Assembly (NCBI GenBank): GCA_013398015.1
Contig: VZRR01014165.1
Location: 2,217,290 to 2,281,289, forward strand
Direction of reading: 5' to 3'
Length of the DNA: 64,000 nucleotides
DNA from: Oreocharis arfaki
Taxonomy: Eukaryota; Chordata; Aves; Passeriformes; Paramythiidae
The stretch's first letter is position 1. Each line of letters starts with the position of its first letter. Positions 12,998-25,330 of the stretch are shown one piece after another. A model generated the notes under the pieces. That model ran no database searches, was not told where the DNA came from, and saw nothing but the letters and a program-made list of their open reading frames with translations. A program made the position numbers and the translations under genes.

Positions 12998-13511
12998 TGC
13001 CTTCCTTAGAGCAGAGTAGTTTGCTGTAAACATCAATACTGAGTCTGGATCATTCTGTAGTTCTGGAGTTCCCCCAATTAAACCTCCATTATCAGTCAAA
13101 GTAGCAGTTGCCACAATAACAGGATTATTTCCATTGGTTTCAATCTCTAATTTTGAGGCGATTTGTTCTTTCAGACCATTTTCCATTTCCTCTTCCTTTA
13201 GCTTCAAAGTTATACATGACAAAAAAAATTAATCCATCTCCACTCAGAAAGTTCTCGGAATTGTTTTGTACATCTCCGGATAAGTCCCTGCGTGGAACAT
13301 TATCAACATATGAAGCCTTGAGTGAGCCATCTTCTTTGGAGGAAATTCACAGTGAGAACAATGTTCTGGGACAATTCTCACAAGAATAAAAGTTTCTGAC
13401 TTTTATGTGGTTCTCATTTTCAAATATCCTGTCTTGCTTCAATATATCACAGCATGGAACTCCACTGTGTAAAATACTTTTCCAGTCAGTGTACACACAG
13501 TCGTTCATTAA
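12998..13511 (-). pseudogene. Unidentified broken open-frame cluster
   Basis: On the minus strand a frame is open from about 13,511 to a TGA at 13,347-13,349, then from 13,346 to about 13,145. A second frame is open from 13,222 to a TGA at 12,998. Joined with one stop and one frameshift they would give about 170 residues with protein-like composition. The last stretch includes N-P-V-I-V-A-T-A-T-L-T-D-N-G-G and ends S-A-L-R-K-A-stop. I do not recognise the family. Alternatively the last segment alone could be a terminal exon, because a pyrimidine-rich stretch and AG precede position 13,213 on the minus strand. It may also be chance: open runs this long are not rare in 64 kb. Confidence 0.25.
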
Positions 13512-16340
13512 TTAGGAGCTCAGGATCTTCTTTGCCCCAACAGAATACAATTTAAGAATTTTGTACTATGGAAATGTGCTAATGAGAACTATAAAACAGC
13601 AAATACTGTGATACTACTCACTGTGCTTTCAATTTTCTTGCATTTATTGTGAACTAAAAAGATATCTTAGTCCGTAAGAGCCTGCTTTTACTTTTATTAG
13701 GCCAAGGAGAGATTGGAGATTGACTTCAGTGACATCAGACATATTGTCAAATGTGAAAAAAGGAAAGATGAACATACTGAACTTTATTGATGGGAATTCA
13801 CCAGTAGATAATTAAATATATTTATGCATAAATATGCATTTTATGCATAAATAAGCATTTTAAATTCATTAGAGTATGTACGGTGTAATTAATAGACTAC
13901 ATACATATAGACCAATTTTTCTTTTTGCAGGGATAACCAACCATCTCAAGTAGGTTTGGTTTTTTTTTTTTTTCATCTAAGAGGAACTGGAACAAAATGA
14001 AGTCTTTTTCTATTAGGATCCAACATGCTCTGTTATAGTTGTTCCATAATTGAAACTAATGCTGAGTGAGGGCAGCACTCCTAGTTTTGCTGCACAGTGT
14101 TATTCATGGATCAATTAAAGTTAGCAGCAGAATATTTGTCAAAAATGTATCCAGACCAATAGAGATTATGTGGGGGGCAGAGGAAAAAAAAAAGCACTTC
14201 TCCATTTTTTAGGGAATTAATAATCAATTTTTATATCTTCAGTTAAATTAGGAAACTAATTTTTTCCAATATGTGTAGAAGTCATTTTGACATATAGAAG
14301 CATGGCAAAGTAAGACATATTGTAATAATTAGCTGAATTATTCCTGGCATGCCATGAACAATTACAGGATTAATAACTACCCAACCAAAGAGTGTTATGT
14401 TGGAATAAATTGACCGACAAGGGTTTTCAGTTAGGAAATGAAGCTCAGATGGATCATCAATAAAAACTACTGCAGAGAACAGACTTTTGAGAACTTCAGT
14501 GTTTTACATTTACAAAATATGGATGTGATAACTGTGCTTAATGACTGGAAGAAGCTATTTAAAAATTCATTTAGATTATTTTGCTCCCTTTAATTGCCTG
14601 GTCAAAGCCACCATCTTCGACAGACACACTAATGTGCCATGCAACCTATATTTAATTTCATGTCCTGATCAAAATAAAAAACCTGATGCAGCCCTTAATT
14701 AACTCCCTGCCTTCTGTACAGCTTTTTACATTTGCAATTCTGCTCAGTTTACTGCATGTGACAATGGGTTACTTATGGCATGCAACACCCTGACATGCAA
14801 TACAACACTGTTTATTAGGAAGAGTGCAACATGCAAACTCAGGCTGAAATTCAGCAAGGTATTTAAGTACATGTCTAATTTAGTGCTTGCAAGAAGTCTC
14901 ATTTGCTACAACATAACTACTACTACTTCCAATTAAGCCCACAGTTTACTATCTAACTGAATCAGGATGTTAATTTACAATATTGGAGCTTTTCCACCCT
15001 TTTTGTAAGAGTTAAGATTCATATTGGCAGCACAGGAGTTTAAAACACATACTAAAGCATGAATATTGGCACAGCATAAAAACTAAAGCAATACAGTTAT
15101 ACTGGAATGCTTGTATGGACTTAGAGTTGTGTTTTAATTGTTTCACTGAAGCTAGCAACAGGAGTCTTATGCCAGGGGAGCATTAGCCCAACCCTGTAAT
15201 TTTATAGGAACTCCCAAAAGAGGACTACAATTAGTTTTTCTGACCATGGCTTTTTCTTTTTTTTAGCCTATGAAAGAACATTCTTCAGTTTTTATGCTAT
15301 TCTCGAAGTGCAGTCTTTCAGAAATGAACAATAGAAAGACTTCCATTAACTCTCAATAGCAGGTAATATTGACCCATTATGTCAATGAGGAGTCTCTGAA
15401 AATGCTCCATTTTTGTGGGCTCAGAAAGCTGACACACAGCAGGCTCGTGCAACCCTTGAAGCTAGTTCCTACACATCCTGTTAAACACAAAACACTTGGT
15501 GAGGAGAATGCAACAGGGTCACAAGACATGACATTAGGCGGCTGTGCAGAGCCTAAGGACTTGCTGGTCCAGACTTTTTGTGGAGGTGGGACCAGGCAGA
15601 CAGCAGCATGGACCACAGAGAAAGGAGGCAGTTGGACTGTGAGGCTGACTTGGGAAAGTTTCCCTGACAGCTGATCCGTTAGGGATGGTGAAAGGCCTAT
15701 AGAAGGTGGTAGTACAGCTCCACTTCATGACAGGAGCTCCCAGCGAGCAGGGCAGCGAAGTCATACCACAGGCAAAAGCAGTATTGTCAATAACTACATG
15801 CAAGGACAGCTTACTTACATCTCTACTTTTTTTTCTGTATTTTAGATCTTTTGGAAAGGAAAGATGTGCAGTCATAGGTTCATTTTTCCTTGAACGTGTC
15901 CTTTATCCCTCTTCTTAGGGCTCTGCTCTGCCCTGACTCCCTACCTAAAGTTCAGGTAAAAGTTACGCGTCCTCATTAGTCAGATCAGACTGAACATTAA
16001 CTGCTTAATCACATGTTTTCTTATGCCTGTCAGAGCAAACTGTCAGGCTATGCCACACAAATTAATTTGGATACTTTTCAAATTATTTAAACAAGACTTC
16101 CATAGGCAGCTGCATTGCTTGTTTGTTTTTCTAAGCCCACCTGCTATCCCAGCACTGTGCAAATTTGAAGTCTTTATGAGTTTGATTCTTCATATTTTCT
16201 GTGTTCTTTAGAACCATGTGTTGCCAAGATAAATACACCTTCTAATCTACAATGTGACTTTCCTGCAGTTTAAAGCTTCCCCTGTGAGCCTCCCATGCAC
16301 TTTTGCACATCATGGACAACAGGTAAGAAACTTGCACCAG
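13512..16340. other. Unique sequence, no gene recognised
   Basis: Mostly AT-rich sequence containing a poly-T run near 13,963 and the ATGCAT-rich tandem dimer at 13,823. The GC-richer stretch 15,400-15,780 has overlapping short open frames on both strands but no recognisable domain or repeat. Confidence 0.45.
13823..13860. repeat. 19 bp tandem dimer of ATGCAT palindromes
   Basis: TATGCATAAATATGCATTT (13,823-13,841) is followed directly by TATGCATAAATAAGCATTT (13,842-13,860), one difference in 19 bases. Each unit contains the palindrome TTATGCATAA. Such ATGCATAAAT words resemble POU-domain binding sites; function is inference. Confidence 0.75.
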
Positions 16341-16486
16341 AAAAAAAAAAACAAACAAAACAAAAAAACCAAACCAAACAAACAAACAAAAAAACCCCCA
16401 TCCCCCAAAAAAACAAAAACAAACAAAAACAACCACCCCCCAACCTACACACACACAAAAAAACCCCCCACCAAACAAAAAAACAA
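16341..16486 (+). repeat. A/C-rich low-complexity tract
   Basis: A-runs alternate with CAAA, CCAAAC, CCCCC and ACACACAC words. No T or G-rich partner follows. The lysine/asparagine/threonine-rich frames across it are artefacts. Confidence 0.9.
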
Positions 16487-19348
16487 CTTAATTTCCAATT
16501 TGAATGAGGAAGAGGCTGAAAGATCATATGCTTTTTCGAAAAAGATTTTCATGTGACCCCATATTGTATCTGCATGCTGTTATCATCATGCAAATAATAA
16601 TGAAACACTACACTGTTCAGCTAAGAACCCATTTGCTCCAGCAAAGGTCAAGTTCACAATACCCTGAAGACCAAATATATATAAAACTGCTATCAGATTT
16701 ATTTCCTTTCTAGATCAGTCCATTGAATTTACATACTTAAACAAACTAGCATCTAAAATTTGTCTCCTCGTCATTGCTCCTTTTATCGTCCTCAAAGGAA
16801 ATTATTTTAGTTTCACATTTTTATCCTGCATATCCAAGCATATCCTCACCTTGTTGCTGTAGATTTAGAGACCATTATCATGCATGGTTATATACCTGCT
16901 AAATTGACTTTAGTCTTTCAATGTGATCTAAATTGTGTTTAATCTGCTCCCTTAATACTAATGGTGCTCTGAGAGGTGAGCACTTCACAAGCTGAGGAAC
17001 TTTAATTTGATGCCTTTCGTATAGCTCAAATCTTCAAACACATCTTTATATGGATAAAGGCTCTGTACTTTCTACATCAATATTGTCAATGCATGTGTAA
17101 CCTTTAGAGCAATCTTCCTGCAAAATTATTATTTTCCCCATAGGAAAAACAAATCACTCATTTAATTATGCATTTACCCCCTCAGAATTGTCTTAAGTTG
17201 TCACTATATGACACAGCAGTTTTGCCAGATCTAGTATACTCACTAGTGGGTTTTTTCGGGAGTAAGTGCTTGCTCAACTCTTTTTTCCTTTGGGGTATTC
17301 CTACTCTGACAGATTTGAGAATACTGTTCCCAGGCTTTCCAGTTGTAATCTGTATTCCTGTGACCTTACAGGGGGTAATTTTTCTTTCCTCATTATTATT
17401 TCTGTCCTCCTTTGTCATTTATAGTGTTCGATGAAACATCAAAATGTCCATGTGTAACACCAAAAATCCACATATATAGCACAAACTACAGGCACCCAGG
17501 CAGAACAGAAAAACTGGAGAATACTGGGATAAATGCTATCTGTGAATCAAGTTGGCTTTTGCTCCTCAACTCAACAAGACCACACTAATTTTTTTCACAT
17601 CCCCTGCTTTTCTGTATTTTACTGTTTGTATGACACCTGTACAAAGAGCTCTTAACCAACAAGAATCTACTGCATACATATGTACCAGGAGGGACTCTTT
17701 TGTTTGAGCCATTTCTGATAGAAGGGAAAAACAAAGAAAAATTTTAAAACACTAATATGGAAAATTACCCCTGGTTTAAAAAAAAAAAAAAAATCATGGG
17801 CTATCTTCACCCTTTTCCTCTCTAAAACTTCATATATATATATGTATCTAAAGCACCCACTGGTGAGATTTGTGGGGTCAGAGAACAACAGTTTTCTTTT
17901 CCTAGAAAGAAGGGACTGATCACCAGTGGGGTGGTGGTGAGCTGTAGGTGGAGCTTTGGAGGTGTTGGGAGGTTGCAAATGAAATATATATCACTGACAC
18001 TGTGACACTCCAGGGCAGATGGAATCTAGTTCCTAAGACTGGAACACCAGTGCTTTAAGCCATAAGCCACAGTGCCTGGTACACCCTGAAACATGAAGGG
18101 AGAACATATCTGGTCCAGCCACAAAAAATCTCTGGAAGCAATTAGGTTCCTTGTACTCTTAGCACAGTTTTTGCCATAAAATAGCAACCCTTAAATAGTT
18201 ACTTAAAAATCTGAAAAGCTCACTGCCATTATTTTGCTTTGAACTGTATGCCTGGCTTTGACTAAACAAAAGGAAGCTTCCATCGGCTTTTTTTTTTTTT
18301 TTTCCCCTTCACTCTGAGCCTGGAAACTTAAATTCTCAATACTTTCTGCTGTTGCCATATCTGATGAGTATCACCTGCTTTAGCATTCACCACACTGTCA
18401 GCAGTTGTTAACCCCCCTTGGCAGATTTTTGTTTGTTAACTTAGCTTGTCATTGCCAGCCTTGAGGTTATGCACACACAGATGGCTTATAGGCCTCGGTT
18501 TTCCTTTGTGTTTATTGTAATTGGAGCTAAAGGAGAAACTTGTAACAAGCAATTTATTTTACGAATTTCATTTTTTTCCCATTCCTTCTCACTGCTTATC
18601 CACTGATCTTGAATCTAGATATCATTTCAAGTTAATTGAATAAATTCAGGAAAAAAATTTGTCCAACAATTGGATTGTAAACAAGTCACTGACACCCTTT
18701 GCTTTGCCAGATTCAAGTTGTTAGATAAGCAGTCTGTTCTAATATTCCAGTGTTACTTGTTTCTTAGGTTAGCTTTAAGACTGAATGCCTGGTATTGTGT
18801 GTAAATGCTGGGATTAATAGATGTGAAAATTTGCTTTTGTCGTAATTTTTCTACATGTACTTAAGCTCTCTTAGTCTTTATCCTTTCCCTACAAAATTCT
18901 TCCTACTTCCAAACATTTACTCATCAGTAGGGTTATTCTAGGAGCTCTACAGTGTACCTTGATGAGTATAAGAAATTTTAAAAAAGAGGAGCACATCATG
19001 ACTTTTTTAAAAAAGTCTAATATGCACAGCATTTATTCACTTAATTTACTATTGCAAATTGGCTCTGTGGCTTTCAAAAGAGCATAAGGGAAATGCATCT
19101 TCTTTGGGAAACTATCACTTTTGCCTATGTCTGCCTTGCCTTTGCAGCATAATTCCTTTTTTGGTAGCAAGAATACCTTAAATCTGACCTGAGTTTTAGG
19201 GTGAACATGACTAGAGGGAATTCATGTATAAAAAATCACTTGCACTTTTGGCTGAGCCTACTCTTCCCTTTTTTATTATTAGCAAATTATTTTAGAAGAC
19301 TGATCCCTTCTGCTCAAAGAAATGAGAGGCACTCACAAGCCAGTGAGT
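16487..19348. other. Unique sequence, no gene recognised
   Basis: No gene seen. Includes a short (AT)n run near 17,831, a poly-A near 17,778 and a poly-T at 18,288-18,303. The block 18,400-18,830 looks like a conserved non-coding element in texture and is described under the findings. Confidence 0.45.
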
Positions 19349-19400
19349 AAAAAAAAACACATTAAAAAACACCAAAACCAACAAACAAACAAAAACACAC
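19349..19400 (+). repeat. A/C-rich low-complexity tract
   Basis: Short AAAC/ACACC-type tract of the same style as those at 7.1 and 16.3 kb. Confidence 0.85.
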
Positions 19401-21049
19401 TACCACAGAAAACCCACGCACAGCTTTATTTGCTCCAGCAATACCAAAATGGTTGCCAGACGACTTCCAGAGTGGAAGAAACATAACTTTATTGAGTAGG
19501 AATCCATTTCAGAAATAGGAAAAAGGAACCAGCTTCTTTGGCCTTGAAGATCCCAGCAGAGTGCCCTGTGGGAGGCGAGGGAGTCACTGCAAGTAGCTGT
19601 CACCCTCTTCACAGAAGGCTTACTTTCACTGGTAAAAACCTTTTATCCATGTGCAGCAGGCAGTAATGGCTCTTGCAATGTGCTAGAGCAACAGCTCTCC
19701 CTCAGAGCTACAAAGTGCTGTTAGTGGTTTCCTCCCCACTCCTAACATATCAATGCACATGCAGCATAATTAGTAGACTTGACCCAATAAAGCTTAGTAA
19801 ACATTTTGTGACTTGCCATATATCTATATCTATACATACATGTATTTGTGTGTGCAAGTATGCTGGGGTTTATCTTAAAAAAACTTTTTTCTTTTTTTCT
19901 CCCCCTCTATTCAGGATGTACTCCAGACTCCCCACATGCCCCTCAGAATACTTAAAAAATACACAAAGGATTTTGAAATAAATGTAAGCTTTTCCTCCTT
20001 CCTGCTGAAGCCACTGCCCCTACAGTTTGGAAGCCTTTCCTTCCTAGAAGTCTCTCTCTCCTTCACTTTTCCATTGAAGCATTTTTTTCATTGAAGCTCT
20101 CTAGTTTTGTGTGTGTGTTCTCATGCTAGAGGCTGCTGATGGCGAGTAGCCAGGTTCTCTAGGCTATCACAGGTCATCCTGAGATCAGTGGACATGCTAA
20201 TGACCCTTTGTTTAAGACAGACGTCAAAAGAAATTAAATTGTTTAATGGCTTAAACAGTAGAAAATACCAGAAAACATATTTAGACCTCTGGAACTACAG
20301 GGAAGGGAGCGAACAACAAGCTGAATGGATATTTTACTCCTACTGTGTTCTCCTCCAGTGTTCCAGTCCTTTCAATTTCATTAAATCACCTGCAAACTGA
20401 CACCCACTCCCACAAATTTCTGTAAGACTAATATGACATTTCATGTCTCTTCTCAAAAAGACAGAGACAGAAAGAGACGTGTGCATTTCACCATGGGCAG
20501 AGTCCACAGGCTCTACCTTCTTTATAGTCTTGCTATATATACCAGTCTCTGACCCCAATGTACCAGAAGCTGGCCCCAATTTTAACATAAACAGGATTTG
20601 CCACCGAATACAGGACTGCCTTTTTCTCAAAGCTTATGACATTATTTTGTATGCATCTGATAAGCCCAGAGAGGTATAGAACTGATTTTTATATCTGACC
20701 ACAAATTCTAACTGTTTCTAACCAGTGTTTTTTCACAGTAATGAAGTTACATAGAATCTCAGGAAAAAAAAAAAAAAAAAAAAAAGATGGCTTAAACATT
20801 TTTAGGCAATAGGGTATCAATGGATGTTTAGAGCCATGTTTCTCACATGTGCAAGAAGGCATCTCTTCACTGTAGCCCCGCTCTGATGGCCAAAACTAGC
20901 CATTAGTTCTGCATAAAGTAATTTGAGTTCTAAGTAATCATTACATTAATTATCTTATATTCACCCAGGTGACATCAGCTATCAAAACAAACTTCCGCTT
21001 GCAGCTCCAACCAAAGTCTGAACATAGCAGCAGATGTCGATGCATATTA
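19401..21049. other. Unique sequence, no gene recognised
   Basis: Contains an A22 run at 20,764-20,785. Some short open frames, but no exon or repeat I can name. Confidence 0.45.
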
Positions 21050-22243
21050 AAACACGAACAGGTGATGCAGCCACTAATTCTGGAAGCCATTTCCAGACAT
21101 GTGAAGTACAAGGAGGTGCTCAGGAGTAGTCATCATGGATTTATGAATGTGTCCAACCTGACAGCCTTCTACAGAGATGTTACTAGCTTGGTTGGTTAGA
21201 GAAAGGCAATGAAAGTTATTTATCTTGACTTCAGAAAGGCTTTTGATGCCGTCTCCTGTAACACACTCATAGACAAGTGGATGCAATACAGATTAGATAG
21301 GTAGGCAGTGATGTGGATCATAACTTAACAGCCAGGTTAAGCAGGTTGTGAACAGTGGCACAAAGCCTGGCCAGGGGTTAGTCATTAATAGTGTACCCCA
21401 TGGGTCAGCTGTGGGTCAAATAGTGTTAACTTCTTCAGTAATGACATCAGAGATGGGATCAAGTGTGCACTCAGCCAGTCTGCAGACAGCACAGTATTGG
21501 GAGGAATGGATGATACATCACACTTGGTTGGGCTGCTCTTTGAAAAGACCTCCCTAGGCTGGAGAAATGGGCAAACAGGAACCTCATAGAGTTCAACAAA
21601 GGAAAATGCTAGAGGAATAAACCCAGGCATCAGTATATGATGGTGAGCAACAGGCTGGAGAGCAGCTCTCTAGAGAAGGAAAGGGCATCCTGATAGTCAA
21701 GTTGAATGTGTCATTGATACCTGCTTGCAGCAACAGCATACTGAGCTGCATGAGGAAGAGCATTGCCAAAAGGTCAAGGAAAGCGATCCTTTCCCTCCAT
21801 TCCATTCTATGGAGGCCACACTTGAAATTCCAGGTGTATTTCTGGGCTTTTCGGTACGAGAGAAACATGGACACACCCAAAAGAGTCCACAAAGCACTAG
21901 AAGGTGTCTAAGGGACTGCATGGAGCACCTCTGATAAAAGGACAGGCTGAGAGAACTGGGAGGACAAAGCCAGGCTCTTCTCAGTGGTGCCCAACTACAG
22001 GTCTATAGACAACGGCAAAAAAATAAAACACAGGAGGTTCCATCTGAACATTTCTACTGTGAGCATGACCAAGCACCATAACAGATTTCCCAGTGAGGTT
22101 GTGGACTCTCCATCTACAGAGACAGTCAAAACTTGACCCATCCTGGGCTACTCGGTATAGCTTACACTGCTTGAGCAAGAGGGCTGGACTACGTGACCTC
22201 CAGAGGTATCTGCCAACCTCACTTGTGGTGTGATTACGATTCA
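21050..22243 (+). mobile_element. CR1 LINE fragment (RT region to 3' end)
   Basis: About 1.2 kb of a CR1 element in plus orientation. At 21,215-21,253 the translation V-I-Y-L-D-F-R-K-A-F-D-A-V matches reverse transcriptase motif A of CR1. The later F-A-D-D catalytic box has decayed to S-A-D-S near 21,475, so the second Asp is lost. Further CR1 landmarks follow: 'GAACCTCATAGAGTTCAACA', 'ATTCCAGGTGTATTTCTGGG', 'AAACACAGGAGGTTCC', 'AGTGAGGTTGTGGACTCTCC' and 'GGGCTGGACTACGTGACCTC'. The tail TGATTACGATTC near 22,242 is a degraded octamer end. Stops and frameshifts are frequent, so it is inactive. The 5' edge is approximate. Confidence 0.92.
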
Positions 22244-25062
22244 GTAACGCTGGTTATCAAAGGAAGGAGATACTGCAGAAAAGTTGTAGCTCTTTGCGCA
22301 CTTTTGCAATTTTCTTAATGTTCCACACAGCTTTCTGAAACCTGTGAGTGCTTTTGAGAACATGGTTTTAAGGCATTAATAAGAGTCCCCAGCACTACAT
22401 TTTTATTTCACATTCATTCTTGACCTGGTCAGCCCCTAAGCGGATGATTGGCGCAAGGAATCCCAGTGAATGGCAGACAAGCCTTGCAGTGAAGTTTCCC
22501 CTCCTCCCTGCCAGTCCCTGAATTCAGACACTGAAGACGATCGTATCAGCAAAAAAACCTCACTCTGGCCAGTGCAAGCTCAGCTGCAGCAGAATCTCCA
22601 TGATGAGTGCTAATATCTGTTCTGATTTCTCACCTCTCCCCTTAACAACCAAGAAGGAAAACAGTCAAAACCTTGCCTCGGAGATGTGTATCTCCAAACT
22701 GTGGGAGCCCAGAGGAAGAAAGTAAAACCATCTCCTCCCACTTAGGGGATGGGCTGAGCTGTAGGTAGAGCCACAGTCTGTCCTCCAAGTGCTAGAGCTA
22801 TTTTGCGGGCCAAACCAGATACATCCTGTACTCTGCTTGGCAATTTTGGAAGGCTTAGTGTCAGCAAACCCTTGACAGACTATTTTAGCAATAGGGCAGC
22901 ATCCTTGTGCAAGTTCTTATTTATCTTCCACATTTTAATTAAATCATTTCACTTTCATATCAGCACTAATTCTGAAAGAGGACTCAACCAGTATTTGTTT
23001 ATAAAAAGCTTGTTATAAGCACAGCACTCATTAAGCTTTGCCTGATAATCTCCACTGTTCATTATCGCAGGGCAATTGCTATTGCTGTATCATTAAGCTT
23101 TAAATACTTTGCTCCCTTTATCTTCGTTAGTGATACATGCTTTAAATTATCACAAACGTGCCACATTTCATCCCCCTTAGCTGACACAAATGCCATTTCA
23201 GAGACTTCTGCTATAATAGTAAATATCCTCCAAAAAGCCTCTCTGAAGATCATTTCTTTCTTTCAAAAGCCTTTTCTCCACGTACTCATTAGCTGAGTGA
23301 ACTTAAACACAAACCACAGCTGTTCTCCAATGGGAAGCCACAAATCTCTGCTGTCAATGAGAACCATATACTTTCTTAACAAACCACTTACATTTATTGA
23401 TTTAAGGAATTCTCTTTATTTTGAAAATAGTCTCTGCAATATACATCAGGAGTCATTTTGGAAAAGAAATGGAACAAACTGATTCTTTCCACCTCCACAC
23501 AATATATTCATATTTAGAAAATGACAGGCTTCATAATACCTTTTCCAAGTGGGAAGTCCCCAACTCTATGAAAAATAAATGTGCTTTAAAGACACTATTG
23601 AACTGTGATTTTTCTTGGAAAGCTTATGTGTTTCTCTTATTGTACTGGAACAGGAGTGAGTTTATCTGAATGACACAGATAGGTGTAAAAATCGTTTAGG
23701 AGGCTGCTCTGGCATCTAAGTTCAAATAAGCAATGAGTGGTTCAGAATGGCTGCCATCCATGGCTGCCAGACCTTGGATCCTGACACAGCCAGTGCACAA
23801 AGTGTCAGGATACCTGAACATTATGCTTCCACCTGAATACAGTCCCTATTTCTCTCTTTTTTGTGTAACACCCCTCCAGGCAGAGTAATTGCAAAGCACA
23901 GTCTCTATATCAATATTGTGTGTATGTAGCTTAGCAGAGAGCATTAGAGAAATTTCATAAAAAGCATGGCTGAAAAGTAAGGGGAAGTAGAATAACTCAA
24001 AGTTTAGCTTCCTCAACTGATCACATATTTTACATTCAACAAAATCTTTAGGTACAACCAGGAATGTTCACTGGCATAGATACCTAGAAACGCCTCATCA
24101 TGCCTTATCTCTCCTCACCTTATTTAACCTTGTCGTATTTCAGTATGCCCCTTTTCTACCTCAACAGGCTGTCCACTGCAACCTTCTCTTTGCTGCATTG
24201 CTTTTCTTTGGGCATCTTTTGCCATGATTAGGAACTTGAAGGCAAAAATGCACACAGTTCAATGAGCTAACAATAACTATTGGTTAATAGAATCCAGCCA
24301 GGAGAGATTAGTCATATATTTGCCACCCCTGCCACATGTTACCAGGTGAGTCTCTTCAAGCCAGTTGGTATCATGGGGAAGCATAAGATCCTACTGCCCT
24401 GCAAAACAGGCATATCCTCAATCCTGCTGATGTAATCTTCCACCTCACTACATTTCCTCTCAGATTTTTAGACCTTTTCAAGTCAGTATTCTTCTGAGTC
24501 CTTGACTTACTACTAGCACAATTTCACTTCTCTCCATTTTTATTTTTCTTATTTTGAGTGGCTTTAGTTTATGTATTTTTTTCACATCTCAACAACATTT
24601 TTTCTCCGTTAATCTGAGCCAAGGTCACACAGCTGTGCTTCACAAACCCAAGCCCTGGAGCACAAACAGCTGAACCTGTGGGCTACTCCACAGGGTTACA
24701 AGCTTATATTTTTACTTCCTTGTTTACTGAACCAAATGCATAGCTGGAGCAAGCTGAAGATTATTTGTTCCATACAGACATCAACACAGCCTCCACACTA
24801 ACCAAGAGCTGATTATCCAGGGAAGAAAACAAACAAATAAGAAAACCAAAACAAGGAAAGAAGGGCACCGCTCAGCAAATTTAGCCTAATAGGCATCACG
24901 GAGTTATACTGGAAGGCTCATAAAAAATAAAGACAGATACACAATCAATGGTATGACTCAGTAATTGCTTTATGCATGTGAACAATGTTTTCAAAAGTCG
25001 AAAACAATGTCTGCAACAGAGATGTTAGCAAGACGCGATGCTAAATTCCTCATATTCATTAG
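22244..25062. other. Unique sequence, no gene recognised
   Basis: No gene seen. 22,870-23,260 resembles conserved non-coding sequence (see findings). A plus-strand exon-like stretch before a good donor (CCAGGTGAGTC, near 24,342) is only about 48 bp and cannot be supported. Confidence 0.45.
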
Positions 25063-25330
25063 TTGTTGCAGTGCTAGGTGTTGCTTAGCTGCTGCAGCTT
25101 TCCCTGGGAGCGCAGCGGGGGTTTCTTGGGATAAGGCAGAGATTCTCTGCCCTCCTGCAGCCCATCTCGGACTCCCCGCACCGCTGCTCCAGCTAGCTGC
25201 CAGCCTGCAATTTCAGTGATGGCAAAGGAGGTGGAGAAGGCTCTCTTGCATAGCACTGCAAAGGTCTTTATTCCATGCTGCCTCTCCAAAGCCTGGGGCC
25301 AGCACNTGCTGGGTAATGAATTATTCTTGA
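25063..25330 (-). mobile_element. LTR-like fragment, antisense
   Basis: A GC-richer block whose minus strand carries a polyadenylation signal (GGAATAAAGACCTTTGC, near 25,270). It is followed by words such as CTTCTCCACCTCCTTTGCC, then GCTAGCTGGAGCAGC, then GAAAGCTGCAGCAGC, and stops near CAACA. This resembles the R-U5 part of a bird endogenous retrovirus LTR as I remember it. No internal viral genes adjoin it. One base is ambiguous at 25,306. The upstream (U3) edge is unclear. Confidence 0.4.

Noticed and set aside
15369..15875. Overlapping open frames on both strands
   Set aside because: GC-richer local composition removes stops; no recognisable domain and no conserved start.
24610..24690. 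CAAGGTCACACAGCTG as a MIR-like box
   Set aside because: One box only, with no neighbouring MIR words in the right order.
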